Source of the DNA: Polydactylus sextarius
Taxonomy: Eukaryota; Chordata; Actinopteri; Polynemidae
Reading direction: 5' to 3'
NCBI GenBank assembly: GCA_016801845.1
Contig: CM028919.1
Coordinates: 2,907,001-2,971,000 of the forward strand
DNA length: 64,000 nt
Shown: positions 51,242-63,500 of the stretch, in pieces
How positions within the stretch are numbered: the stretch's first letter is position 1
Layout of the letters: every line of letters starts with the position of its first letter
Notes under the pieces: generated by a model
Databases searched by the model: none
Told to the model about the DNA's origin: nothing
Seen by the model: only the letters and a program-made list of their open reading frames with translations
Position numbers and translations under genes: made by a program

Positions 51242-51421
51242 ATCCATCCATCCATCCATCCATCCATCCATCCATCCATCCATCCATCCATCCATCCATC
51301 CATCCATCCATCCATCCATCCATCCATCCATCCATCCATCCATCCATCCATCCATCCATCCATCCATCCATCCATCCATCCATCCATCCATCCATCCATC
51401 CATCCATCCATCCATCCATCC
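51242..51421. repeat. long pure ATCC/GGAT tetranucleotide array
   Basis: About 45 uninterrupted ATCC units. All frames stay open through it (Ile-His-Pro-Ser repeats on plus, Trp-Met-Asp-Gly on minus), giving false open frames. Confidence 0.97.
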
Positions 51422-52144
51422 ACAGGAAACCCAGTGTAAAAGAATCTGTAACCACGCGAGGGCAGCAAACACCGAAAATAAAATAAGGCCTCAAAGCGCT
51501 CAATGCTTATTTTCACAATAAAACAATTCAACTGTGCTGCGATATTTCTTATGACTCTTTAATCTTTAATCTAATTATAACAACCAATATCAGTTTATCA
51601 TCAGTTATAATATGTTGAAGAGCAGTTCTATATTTTGAGAAAAAAGTCTTTGAAAGACATTTAAATTTCAGTCTTAATTATCACTGATTGTTGACATATG
51701 ACTGATATAAGATACCAGTATAAATACCAACGCTGGTTGAAGACTTTTGTCCTCCAATAATTATGAATTAACATTACTCTGTACAGGTAATGAGTAAAAC
51801 TTGATTTTTGATGTTATTTGACACAGGGAATAGTATTTGTTTTTATTTACGGACATTTCTGTCATTGTCTAGAAACAATAATGTGTCTGGGAATGATTTC
51901 AAACGTGTGTATATTGTTAAAGAGGTTTTATTCTTATTTTTTTTTCACATTTTCTATTTCAGTATTTCTATTTCCAGTATCAAATAGCTGTTCTTATTTT
52001 GTATTGATAAAATGTGTTTAATAAATATGGTTAATAAATATGAATATCAGACTGAATCACTGACCTTTGGAAACACTGAAGCGCAGCTCAGTGCATTTTC
52101 CATGAAAAAACAAAACAAAACAAAACAAAAAAGAAGAAGAATTC

Positions 52145-54596
52145 CAAGTTGAAAATTATGTTTTATTATTATTCATTTAAATTAACAAACACTGCTATAC
52201 ATATTGCTGTTTTTTATTCATTTTGAATCATTTTAAACAGTTAAAGCGTTTGGAAAAGAAGTAATAGTAGTTGAAAACAGGCGACAGACAGTAGACGACA
52301 TGTACAGTAGAAGATCTACAGTCAATGGCTTTCCTATGTGTGTCGAGGGGCTTCAGAGTATTTCAACATACAGACATCAGACTTGCCCACAGTTATGTTT
52401 TTGGTTATCATTTCTTTATGTTGCCGTACAGGATCACAGATGTCCCGCTGCGTCACAGGATATTAAAACCAGTGACGCTCGAACCAGACATCAGTGAAAT
52501 ATAAATAGCCGACATGGTTTTTCCAAACAAGTAGCAGCAGCTTTTGCATTGAATTTCAAAGTCTGTTTTCTGCATCCAGCGCAACAAAAGTCCTCCAACC
52601 ACAACTTTTCCTCCTCTGATAAGAAAAAAAAAACAAAACAACAAAAAAAAAAAAAAAAAAAACTCCCCCTTTAATTAACTAACCCCTGACATTATTATAT
52701 TCATTAGGAATGTTTGAAGTAAACAAAAAAATATTCCCAAATATCGCTGTTGTGTCCTTTTCAGTGCACATTATATAAATCCCTCGTCCCTTTTTTTTTT
52801 AAAAAGATACACACATAAAAAAAAAAAAAAAAAAAAAGAAGTGCTTCATAGAATTCAGAAATATTACATCTTCTCAAGGTGTTCCCTCTTTCATCTCAGG
52901 CCAGCTGCAGAGAGAGTCCTCTTATCCCTTCCTTAAAGTCAAAAAGTTAACTGTGTCTGGCCCTTGTTTAGTTTCTACCAAGTACCTCCATGTTGGCATA
53001 TGTTCATACACCCATAAATTAGCACATCTGAGTTGAATTTAAACATCATTTCTTTACTAAAAGTGACAGATTTACAAACACAGTATAAACAGGGTTGACA
53101 TCATTGGCAGCTGGCGACAGTCTAGACCACAGTGGCTTTTTCAAATTTGAGCAAAATTCCCTCCTTTTAGACAAAGACGGACGAATTACAGGATTACATG
53201 TGTCATACAAAACCTTCTTTTTTGTTTTTTTTTTTTTTTTTTTTTCTTTTTTTTTTTTTTTTTGGAGCTTTTTTGAAGCCAAAAAAGCCAACCTGCCCTG
53301 AGAGGGCACCGTGTTGAAAAAGTGTAAAGACTCTTTATTTAGAGAATGTACGAAACAAAGAGGTACAGGATCCAGTGGAGGAGGTGGAGGTGGAGGTGGA
53401 GGAGGGTTTTGTTCAAACCTTAACGTGAGAAAAGACAAACCGTCTTTGATGTGGGACAACGAAGCGATGAAGTTTATCATCCTTACACAACACAGCTTAG
53501 TACCAACTCTATAGACCATCAACAGCCTGCGGCCTTGCAACGCTCTGCACGATGGGGTTCTACTACACCCTGACATCAATGTAAATCACATACACTTTGT
53601 CATAAACAGGTTGTAAAGTTCAGGTACAGAATCACTGAGGAAAAGCACACCAATACTACTGTAAAGTCAAGCCACTATGGCAACAGAAGGTATATAGTAT
53701 TGAGGAACTAGTCATTGATTGAAAGTTGGCTCGTATCGTTCGCGACACTGAGGAGTGCTTAGCTCACCGCGCGGATGACGATTTTGCTTTTCTACAGGCA
53801 AATTAAGGAGAGGACAATGTCTCAACAAAACACTGTAAAATTTAATCAGCACAGTTCATAAATACAATTAAAGAGATGGAAATAACATCAGAAATATGTG
53901 TACACACTCGGTAGCAATTCCTGAATCAAGGTCCAAAGTTATGAAAGGACAAATCGAAATAGAAATAAAAAGACGAGAGGAAGTTTGTTTTTTTTTTTTT
54001 TTTTTTTTTGTTTGTTTTTTAAATTTTTTTTTTTTTTTTGCTCATTGTCTCTTTCTCTCTGTAAATTCCAGTAAAATGCTGACCTCGCTGAGTGATTTAT
54101 TGATTCGTCTTGGCGGAGTGCAAGTGTCGGCATGGCTTTTTAAACAGATTCAAAAAAAATATATTAATAAGAACACGTTCTCTCTCTTCTCTCTCTCTGG
54201 TTTTAGTCACATCAGCTCATGACTGCCGTATGTAGACATGTCTTTCTTCAGAATCTTCTGCCCAGTAAACAAGTTGACACTCGAGTTGAAATGGCGACTC
54301 TTTACGACCGGTGTACGCACTTTTACAAAAAAAAAAAAAAAAGAAAGAAAGAAAGAAAAAAAAATTTACACTGAAGCAGAACACGAAGAAACACGCGGCG
54401 TAGCCCTTGTGGGTCTCCCTGCGGAGGGGAAACGGCTCACATGGTCAGCTTGGTCTGGACTTTTGTATGTGCTCTTGGGTCTTTTAAAAGACACTGGAGT
54501 GGGTCGGGGTGTCGGGGTGGGGAGCGCGTAGTCGGTCCTCATGCTTGCTTTCAGCCACAGTGTTTGTTTCTCAGCGGCGCCGAGCCAAGCCCTCGC
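52145..54596 (-). other. fosl2: probable fosl2 3' UTR
   Basis: Between the fosl2 stop codon and a minus-strand AATAAA at 52167-52162 there is no coding exon. FOSL2 mRNAs in vertebrates have long 3' UTRs, so this 2.4-kb stretch is the natural candidate. It contains a proximal minus-strand AATAAA (53339-53334), two long poly-T tracts (about 53225-53263 and 53988-54039, poly-A in the mRNA sense), poly-A tracts near 52622-52663 and 52816-52838, and a GGAGGT repeat at 53375-53405. Extent is inferred. Confidence 0.55.
53375..53405. repeat. GGAGGT G-rich repeat
   Basis: About five GGAGGT units (CCTCCA in the fosl2 mRNA sense) in the probable 3' UTR. The plus strand is G-rich enough for a G-quadruplex. 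Confidence 0.85.
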
Positions 54597-54960
54597 TCAG
54601 AGGGCCAGGAGGGTGGGTGAGTTGAGGGAGTCTGAAGACTGGTCACCGCTGCTGCTGCTGCGCCGGTGAGCTTTGGAGCAGGACTCGGAGGAGGGCGAGG
54701 GGCTCTCGGGCTCCAGCATGCTCGGGTAGGTGAATATGAGGTTTGGCGCATTAGGCGTTGCGGCCGGCGTGGACGCCGCCACCACCGGCGTATTCAGGCT
54801 GTCTCCATCTGTGCAGTATATCCCGCCGCTGACACCACCGCCACCCAGGCAGATGGGCTTGATGACGGAGCGCTGTGGCTTGCCCAAATCCTCCTCGTCG
54901 TCCGGCTCTTGCTTCACCACCACCATGTTGGAACGCATGGTCAGGGGGAGTGGGGTACAC

Positions 54961-54992
<32 letters not shown>

Positions 54993-56004
54993 GTGCTGCT
55001 GGTGCTGCTGGTGCCCCGACGACTGGTGGCGGTCCTCGATGGGCAGCTTGCAAATGGGATTGTGGGCAACCAGCATGAACTCCAGCTTGTCTTTCTCCTT
55101 CTGCAAGCTCTCGATCTCCTTCTGCAGATCTGCTTTCTCCTCCTCCAGCTTTTCAGTCTCCTGTTGGCAGAGACACAAGAAATAAGGGTAAGCACATTTG
55201 TTTTGTCAGCTATATTTTTTTTTTTTTTTGCCAGTGACAGAAGAGATGACCGCAAATGAAGGGGAACAACATGCAACAAAGGCCTCAGAGAAGATGTGAA
55301 GCAACGACGTTGCACTTTATCTTTGAGATCTTAACCACAACGCCAACAAGACGCCACATGCACGTTAGTTTAGTTGTTGCATTTGTAGAAATAAATGCAT
55401 AACTGTAAAAATCTTCATCCAAATCACAGCTTTATACCACCAGTTTCTTCAGCAGTAAGGAAGTTTGATTATTTGTTCCTGTAAAGCACCAAAAGAGGGC
55501 ACTGTTTGTTTGAGATAGTTTCTTAAAAACAGAAAGTCGCTCAAGTGGCACATTAAATCAAGAATTTGTCATGGGCTGTTCAAACCTACAACTGTGTGAT
55601 CTCAAAGCGTCTTTTACTTGAGCTGGAGCCTCACATGATGACTGTGCACTGTTTGTGTCTCAGACATACAGATCCAACAACAACAATGTGTCATCAATAC
55701 GTCACACGAACAGACAGATCTCTCTGAAAGCTGTTTGTCAACCGTAGATACCTGGCAGATAACGATAAGCTCACACGCCGTCTGAGAACTTTGACTCGCT
55801 GACAAAAGTATGAGGAAGTGGAAGGCAACATGCCAATGGAGCAGGCAGCCACTGAGAGATATATATGAACAATATCAACGCATCAAAAGAACAGCTATTG
55901 TAGGAATATTGTTCCTCATTTTCACTGGAAAACAACACTTCCTTATTTGGAATTTTTAAAAAACAGGCATGTGAAGGAGGAAGGACTATTTCCCCCTGGA
56001 AGTA

Positions 56005-56036
<32 letters not shown>

Positions 56037-59000
56037 GGATTGTGAGACAAGCAATTTGCCCCTTTTACAAAATGTCCTGCATTCATGGAGACAGCTGCCT
56101 ACAGCAAATTCCATTCCTGGGGGTTTTTAAGGCCTGACAAGCTCAACCTCACTGTAATTCAGCTAATTAGTCCATTTAGATGCCGTTACTGTCTGCCAGG
56201 CAGGGCCGCGAGACAGCCCTACTTCTGTCTACAGCTGCCCGAGACAAAAAGCTTTTCATCGCCTGTCATCTTTTCACTCAGACCTTGCACTCAGGGACGC
56301 AGCGAGAGTCAAACCAGTAATGTGAGGTTGTAAAATTAGGTGTGGAGTTCAATTCCTGGACTCCTGCCAGTCTTCTGAAGTGCAACTCTGAGAATACTGA
56401 GTATTCTCTGTGTGAAAATCATTTCTTTTTGGACATGTTTTTTTCTGCATCAACATTGATGGTAGCTAATTTATCCAGGAAGCTAAGTCTTTATGAGCTG
56501 GAGCTGATCAGCACATAAAAAACAACAAGGTGCTCCAGCGCTTACACTGATTTGTGGTTGTTTTACACCGCAGCTGCAGGAGCACTAAGAAGATTCTGGT
56601 CCATTCTGGTAGCTCTGGTTTTCATATTTCTACTCACCCCTTGCAGCATCTCGGTGAGCTCCCGTCTGCGGTTGCGGCATTTGGCGGCGGCTAACTTATT
56701 CCTCTCACGCCTCACCCTCCTTTTTTCCTCTTCCTCCGGGGTGAGCTAAGGGCAAGAAGAGAAAGAACACGGCAGGTAAAATAAGCTGTTTGACAGACGC
56801 ACGCAATCAATATGAAGTGAAGAGCAAGAATATAAACAAGAGCTAGATGATGCTCCCGGCTGACTGTGAGCAGAATAACAATGATGCGGAAAAAAAAAAG
56901 ACATTCTCAAGCACCATGAAGTAAATTATTCAATAATTTCCAATCAGAGTAATGACAGAAGGAGCAGCACGGCAAAGACAAATTCATATAATATAAAATT
57001 CTATCAGAAAAAAAATCCCCAGTGGTCTGTTTGTGGTCCTGTCACACCCCCCCATCATCCTGGTCTCTCACCTGCTCATCCCTCTTGCGTCGACCTCTAG
57101 TGTCCCCAATGGAGCGGATGACCCCGGGCCGAGCCAGCGTGTTGTGCCCCAGCAGCCCTGGACCGTTGGTCAGGTGATGGCCGTACGGGTGGGAGCGGGT
57201 GTAAGGATTAGACATGGAGGTGATGACTGTGGGCTGAACCATCCACTGTAGGTCTTGGCTGGTTGTGATGGCATTGATGGTGGGTATGAAGGCACTGTTG
57301 GAGCCGGGCATGTCGACCCTGTACTTCTGTAAAGAGAAGGAAACATGAGAAACACGGTGAGAGATGCACAATCGCACACACACAACACCACCACCTACCA
57401 TTATTATATTCACACTTTTTTCCACATTTCAAACATATAGTAATGATTCAATCCACACAGGCAAAACACTGTGCCTGTCACCCGCAGAGTGGAACAGTGA
57501 CACATGCTGTGAATCATGTGGGAAAGCCCAAGGTGTCCAATGCATCTCATCTCATTGCTTCACTACAATAACTATGAGACAAATAAAAGTGACTGACAAG
57601 CTGTTGCACATGTCTGGACTGGAGCTGCTCTTTTCACAGACCTGATCTCAGACGTAGAGTGTTTTGTTTTTTTTTGACGGATTAAACCTTCTTGTTTTGT
57701 CTGAAAGATGAATTATTCCACATGGATTATTTGAAATTTCTAAATCTTGACAAATTACATAAATAATGACTTAATTGTTGGACTCGGACTTTGCTTCCAA
57801 AACATTTTCTGAGAACACATTTGTGATGCATTTTGCCTGTAGATGTGAGAACATGACAAGACACACTGCTGCTGCAGAATGGTATGCTGCTGGTGTCACT
57901 CCAAGCCTCTCAACTTTTGGCACTAACCACTGAAATACAAAGACACTCCCTTTCCAAATCCTCATATGACCCATAATATAAAAATATGTAATTATTTATG
58001 GTTTACATGAGTGAATTTGACTTGCATACTAATCACCAGTATGAGAACCGGTGTCAGATACTACTACTTGGTGTCTCTGGGGTCCACGAACAGACGGACC
58101 GCCTGTCTGTCTGTGTGCGTAATTTACGCACGTCCACATATCCCCGTTATTCCCGACTTTCCGTCGGATATCCTGGCAGTCTACTGGAACTTTGTTTATC
58201 TGGTGACTCATTGTGTATGGGATTTGTTAAGCACATGTGAAATGCAGTCAGTTCCAGTAAGGGGGGAAGCAGTCAGCTGGAACAAGCCAAATAGACAGAA
58301 TTCTATGAGCGGGAATTCTTTTTGGAGACTGGCTTCGACGTAAGAATTAAAATTCCAAGCGAGTCAAAACCGGGAACAACTGAATTATTGCGTGCAATGG
58401 AATGTGAAGGACATAAACATTAAGCTAAATGTAGAGGAGGCTGCTGAAACTTCTGGTCTGATAAAAAATTCTATTGGTGTAATAAAAAAAGGAAAGAAAA
58501 AATGGCTTGTTTTGATATGTCTCAATAAACCTAACAAAGAGGTCATGTTCCAGCCCGCAATAATTGGAAACAGGCTGCCAGTGTGTGATTACAGGGAACC
58601 AGAGCAATGATAGATACGGGCCAAAAGTCGTTTACCGTAATGTTGCGTGCGCCTGACGGGGCTTTTCCACAGAAGTGCACTGTGCGAGACTTGGGTGCGG
58701 GTAAACAACATGCCTCTTCCCGGATTTATATCCCATTATTTGTGAAATTAAGGACGAGGCGTCCTCTTCACCTCACACTGGCACGCCGACAGCGAGCGTC
58801 TATGGTAATCTATGAAAGGTTCACCTCGAGGGACTGAATCTCATGGGTATGCGTTTTAGACGCAGCAGTAAAAGATTGTTGGTATTTTCTCGTTTGAGGA
58901 AATATTGAAGCTGCTGATAGCTCTTGTGCCAGCCGAGGAAATGTGCCATGTGCAACCCGAGACCCGACACGACCTGATCAAATCAAGTCCACAAACCTGA

Positions 59001-59832
59001 TCCATAACTATGTTCATTCTGCGAGAGAGAGAGAAATATCTGGCACGAAGAGCAGCTTTGACTGGGCTCAAATCGCATTCCGCAGCAGCACATGCCGAGA
59101 AAACTCAAGTCAAACCTCTGCGTTACAGCCTGTACCAAGCAGCACATGCCTGTTGCACTCTCAGCTGGAAGCGTCGTTCTTACAGAATTTATTGCCACAT
59201 TAGAACAAAAGTGTTTGGAGCCTAAATGCTCAAAAATATATCGCTCTTATAAACGCAGGCGCGTAAAATGCGCTTCCAAGTGGACGCGACATAAAGATTC
59301 ACAATCTTTAGTTTTACGCACGGATAGAAAAACGATGGAGACACTGACGACAGAGGTCACTAACATCTGCAAATCACAGACTCACTTCCAGTCCAATGTG
59401 TCCAGCGAAACGCGCACGTCACATCACATCTGTAATTTAGTTATATTACAGAAGCCGATTCAGTAATACACGTTTTGATGAGGTTGTAATCAATGAGAGA
59501 TTTGCATCGTTTGCATCTGTTGAGTCACTGATGCAATCTGTGTCACTGGGTTCATCACTTTTCCTCAAGCGCCCTGGACAATTCCTACTAAAAGTTAGGT
59601 AATGTGTGGTGCAATTATATTACAAAATAAATATTCGAGATAAAGTTCGCACACAGTCACAACAGACGTGCAGCGTCGCTTCTACAAGGTGTCGCGGCGT
59701 TACCTGGTAGTTTGAGGTAGAGATCGGACTTCCGATCGTGCTGCTGCCGCTTGTGAAGGACTCTGGCTGGGCCGGAGAGGTGCTGCTGCCGCGGGACGAG
59801 GTGTCGTAGTTCCCGGAGTAGTCCTGGTACAT
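54597..59832 (-). CDS. fosl2: Fos-related antigen 2 (FOSL2/Fra-2), AP-1 bZIP factor
   Basis: Nuclear Fos-family factor that pairs with Jun on AP-1 sites. Exons in transcription order: 59832-59704, 57326-57072, 56745-56638, 55160-54597; GT-AG junctions, 352 codons (351 aa). The N-terminus MYQDYSGNYDTSSRGS is diagnostic of FOSL2. The second exon carries VDMPGSNSAFIPTINAITTS and DLQWMVQPTVITSMSNPY, the conserved Fos homology. The third exon is the basic region (RRVRRERNKLAAAKCRNRRR). The zipper runs on into exon 4 (LEEEKADLQKEIESLQKEK, then LEFMLVAHNPICK). The C-terminus holds a SUMO-type VVKQEPDDEE motif, SVIKPI, FTYPS and the Fos-family end SSGDQSSDSLNSPTLLAL. Odd: an inserted His-Gln-Gln tract (54960-55013), absent in mammals as far as I recall. 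Confidence 0.95.
54960..55013 (-). repeat. fosl2: in-frame CAG/CAC trinucleotide repeat, fosl2 exon 4
   Basis: GCT/GGT triplets on the plus strand encode a tract made of His-Gln-Gln units and a short poly-Gln run on the minus strand, between the zipper and the transactivation C-terminus. The 9-bp period suggests slippage growth. Confidence 0.9.
56003..56030. repeat. TG dinucleotide run in fosl2 intron 3
   Basis: About 12 TG units with one TA interruption. Confidence 0.9.
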
Positions 59833-60500
59833 GATCCAGGAAAAAGGGAGATTTCAGTAGACTGCTAAGAGCTCTGAACCCCCCCTTTGTTTAAAAAAAA
59901 ATCCTCGCAAATAAAAAAGGCACCAAGAGAGAAAAAAAGATCCTCTGATTTGAGACGCTGTTAATTTGAGAAATCCAGAGAGAGAGAGAGCAGGCAAAGA
60001 CAAAGTGCAATTACGCTTCTCTAAACTAAACCTAAAACATCTTACAGATGCAAGGTAGAATAAATATTTCCTCGGGTATTAGCGTTACTTTAAAAGGCTG
60101 CAGCACACTTGTATTATTGCTGCGCCGCAGGTAAACCTGTACTACAATATTAAAGATCCTCTCAGGTGCGCAAACTTCAGCCTTAAGTCAGTAGCACACC
60201 TTCAGCAGTCAGGTCCAGTGGAGACAAGTGAACCTGTAGTTACAGTGACTCACGCAGGTTAACATTCGCTTTAAAGCCTATTGCCTGTCTAATCTTCTGA
60301 ATATTTTCCGTCTTCTTGCCGACTACACGCTCTGTCTGAGCTCTCTGCTGTTCACGGAACAGTTCGATTTTTTTTCTTTTCTTTTTTTTTTTTTTTCTTC
60401 TATTTTCCTTTTCACCACACTACCAGGAGATGACTCACTTCAATGGCACTATGAAGAACTGCAACGGCTTTTCAACAGCAACGAAATCTACGTCACACGT
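59833..60500 (-). promoter_or_regulatory. fosl2: fosl2 5' UTR and proximal promoter
   Basis: Upstream of the fosl2 ATG there is a consensus AP-1 site TGACTCA at 60431-60437 and a CRE-like TACGTCAC at 60489-60496, with GC content rising beyond. Fos/Jun-family promoters are commonly controlled by AP-1 and CREB/ATF sites, including autoregulation. The transcription start is not visible; positions suggest it lies between about 59900 and 60420. Confidence 0.5.
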
Positions 60501-63500
60501 TGGGCGGTTCGACTCCCGTGCAGGGAGGGGTCGTTTCTGGATAAGGTAGTTGAAAAAGAAAGATCCGCTGCAACTAACCGTCGCTCAGCGGACACCGGAC
60601 ATGTCACCGAGAAGCACCGATTCGGTTAAAAGCAACAAAATTCGTCCCCGAAAGATTTGTTTTTTCTGTTTGTTGCGGACGTCAGCGGCCCCGTCGTGGA
60701 GTTCACTGTGTGTCTGACTTGCCTCGGTCCATTGACGCATGTTTCCTGAAATGGGCAGTTGCGTCAGAGAGCGCGTGTGGGTTTCCTTGGTAAAAGAAGC
60801 GTCAGACACTGGAGGGATTCCCTCCCCTCGCGAGCTGAGAGGTCCGGACACGGAGTTTAGAGCGCACGGGTCCCGGTCCGGTTTGTGATCAGTGAAGGAA
60901 AGCGACGATATTAAAGCTTTTAAAGGTTCAGATAAACAGCGAGTGCGCGCGCTTCTCTCATGTAACACACACACCAGCACAGAGTGAAGAGCTTTAACAT
61001 TATCTCTTACTCTTTTATGTCTGAGTTAACTCGATATCTGCGTCTGATCCTGATAACCGAAACCTATCAGAGGCCACGCGCATGAAGCAAAACCGTTATT
61101 TCTATTGCTTTAAGACACGCGCGCTCACCACCCACAGCCTCTCATCTGCTACTGTTCCTGATAATAAAAAAAAATGCTTAGGTGATTGGACATGCGCCGT
61201 TTTTACACAATTCCGTCTTTGTGTTGTTTATTTATTTATTTATTTATTGGCTGCAACTCGTTGTGCGTAATTTGGACAGGTGGCACCGGAGCGCAAAACC
61301 ATGGCACAAAACATTCATCGCTCTAATGGTCAAATTAATGTGGCCCGCCGCTTCCTTCTACAACAGCACTGCGTGGCTGCTTCAAAGCAATCTCAGTGAA
61401 ATGTGGGCTAATTGTAATTCGGACGCACCTCATAAACAAGGGCACAGAGCCCAGAAAATGACACGTTACACGATGTGAAATGGCGTATTAAGTCTAATCC
61501 AATCTGCTACGGTTCCTATTTTAATCTGTATCACCATAACTGGTTATGCTGAGCTCTCCTTAAAGCTGTTTGCCGCGCGCATCTTTGCCAGAAAGAGTCG
61601 TCGCTCCCATCAAAAAAAAAAAAAAAAAAAAAAAAGAAGAAGAAGAAAAAAAAAACTTTCATCTCTAAGTGTTGACTCGGGGAAGTTGTGTCGAGGGAAA
61701 ATAATGTGCAGGGGGTTTTCTGAGGTGACCACTCGCAGCCGCGGAGGCATCGAGTTTCTGTGCTTGCTCATAACTCGAACACGTCAAGTGTGAGCACCTG
61801 TAGGTACTGCAGCCCTCCAATTTGTCACCCTTTCCAGACACTCTAGGTGCCATTTTCGCTGTATTATCTTTTGACCCGCTCGGTGATGTGTGGCTACAGC
61901 TCGTTTAAAGTCAGAGCGGAGCACCGCTGCAAACTTTTCTGGTTTTCTCAGAAAGCGTCAAAAAAAAAAAAAAAAAAAAAAAAAAGAAGGAAACATGTTC
62001 AATAAATCTCGACATTAATTAATGATTAATGTTTATCATCCGCCAACGGCGCAGCTTTTGAGCGGTAACGGTGTTGCTAAGCGACACAGTTTCTCCCTAA
62101 ATTGCCTGAGGAAATCTAATCTGCCATAGCCCTATAATTAATGCGGTAATATAATTTGAGATGCGCCCATAGGCGCCAATTTGAGTAAAGCAAGGTATGG
62201 CGCTGTGACAGGTTCTGTTCCTACATGAGTCCAAATTTGATCTTTAAGTACATAATGAGATATGAAGCATAAACTGGAATGAACAACAAACAGCGTGATG
62301 TGACGCCTGTCAGTCACACGTTACTGCTCCACTTAATAGTTTGAAGGATGCAGTTTACAGATTCAGGCGAGAGGCAGATGACTTTCAGACACGTAAATGA
62401 AACGGTCAGGTCAGGGTTACAATTTAAAAAAAAATGCCTCGTGGGACAGCGTGCGCAATGAGGACGGCTGATCCGCAGGTCTTGCGCCACTGAAGCGTCG
62501 GTGTCTCTCCATCACACATCATAAGGAATCGGCTACATATAGAACATCCATCCAGTCTGGTATTATGTTCAGCGACAGGCTATAAGCAAGAGGCTTACCT
62601 GGCAGATACATGTGCGTGTGACGCAAGAAGACTCGTGGCCCCAATGCTGCCTCCCTGCTCCTCCGTCTAAATCCGAAAGGTGAGGATTATACCTGAAGTT
62701 TGGTCTGCGTGCATTCATTAATTAATCTGTTAAAACTATCACCACAACTACCATCACCACCACCAACAACAACACAGACAGTTTAATTTGAAAGGTTCAG
62801 ACGCAGAAGATTAAACCCAATTGTTCTTTCCTCAGGTTTAATGTCAGGCTGTGCTCCACATCTGAAAACCAAATTATTATGTGGTGCAAATGCCGAACAC
62901 AAACTCTTTCTGTAAAAGTGTAATATTACATCACAGAGATCCACCTCACTCAATGTCACAGGGGTTTGAAGGATGCGTGAACTCAAAGAGACACGAGTGT
63001 GACTACGTGGTTTAAATCCTGTGGTATAGAAGCAGATCATACACAGTGATTTTAAAATGCAAAAATGCTAAATTCACCCTCACACCACTGCATTTTTACA
63101 GTACAGTCACTGGAGGATGTAAATACATATGGAGAGATCATCAATAGAGAATACTGAATAGTTATTGATTTACTATTATAACTACAATAGTTATAGTATT
63201 ATAACAGTTATATTATCATTATTTTATTATTTTATTTTATGTATGTGTGTACACAACACAACATATATTAATTTATTTAAGATAGCTATAATACATAGTT
63301 CTAAAACACACACACACAAATATATATAAATACTGTCATTGTACTGTGTGTGTGTGCATCTGTGTGTATGTTGATATATTGCGATATTATTATATATTGA
63401 TGTATTATGCTGTTAGTTCTTGTGGATTAAATAGCAAGAAAAACATTCACTGTTTTTTTTTTTTACTGTAAACCCACTCAAAAGCACATTCATAGCATTT

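Larger units (their letters stand above)
46560..52140. other. intergenic DNA between kcns3 and fosl2
   Basis: No coding exon recognised. It contains a degraded teleost repeat copy near 50.5 kb, a 16-bp perfect hairpin near 50.9 kb and a 180-bp ATCC array. Open frames reported by simple translation here are repeat artefacts or too short to judge. Confidence 0.5.

Noticed and set aside
51167..51531. Overlapping open frames of Trp-Met-Asp-Gly or Ile-His-Pro-Ser repeats
   Set aside because: Product of the ATCC array; all frames are open because the 4-bp unit has no stop.
53046..53579. Minus-strand open frame of 177 aa with Pro and Lys tracts
   Set aside because: Composed of poly-T, GGAGGT and A-rich simple repeats in the probable fosl2 3' UTR.
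54666..55259. Long plus-strand open frames opposite fosl2 exon 4
   Set aside because: Shadow frames of a GC-rich coding exon and triplet repeat; no homology.
60585..60980. Minus-strand 131-aa frame upstream of fosl2
   Set aside because: No recognisable domain; lies in GC-richer promoter-flank DNA where long open frames occur by chance.
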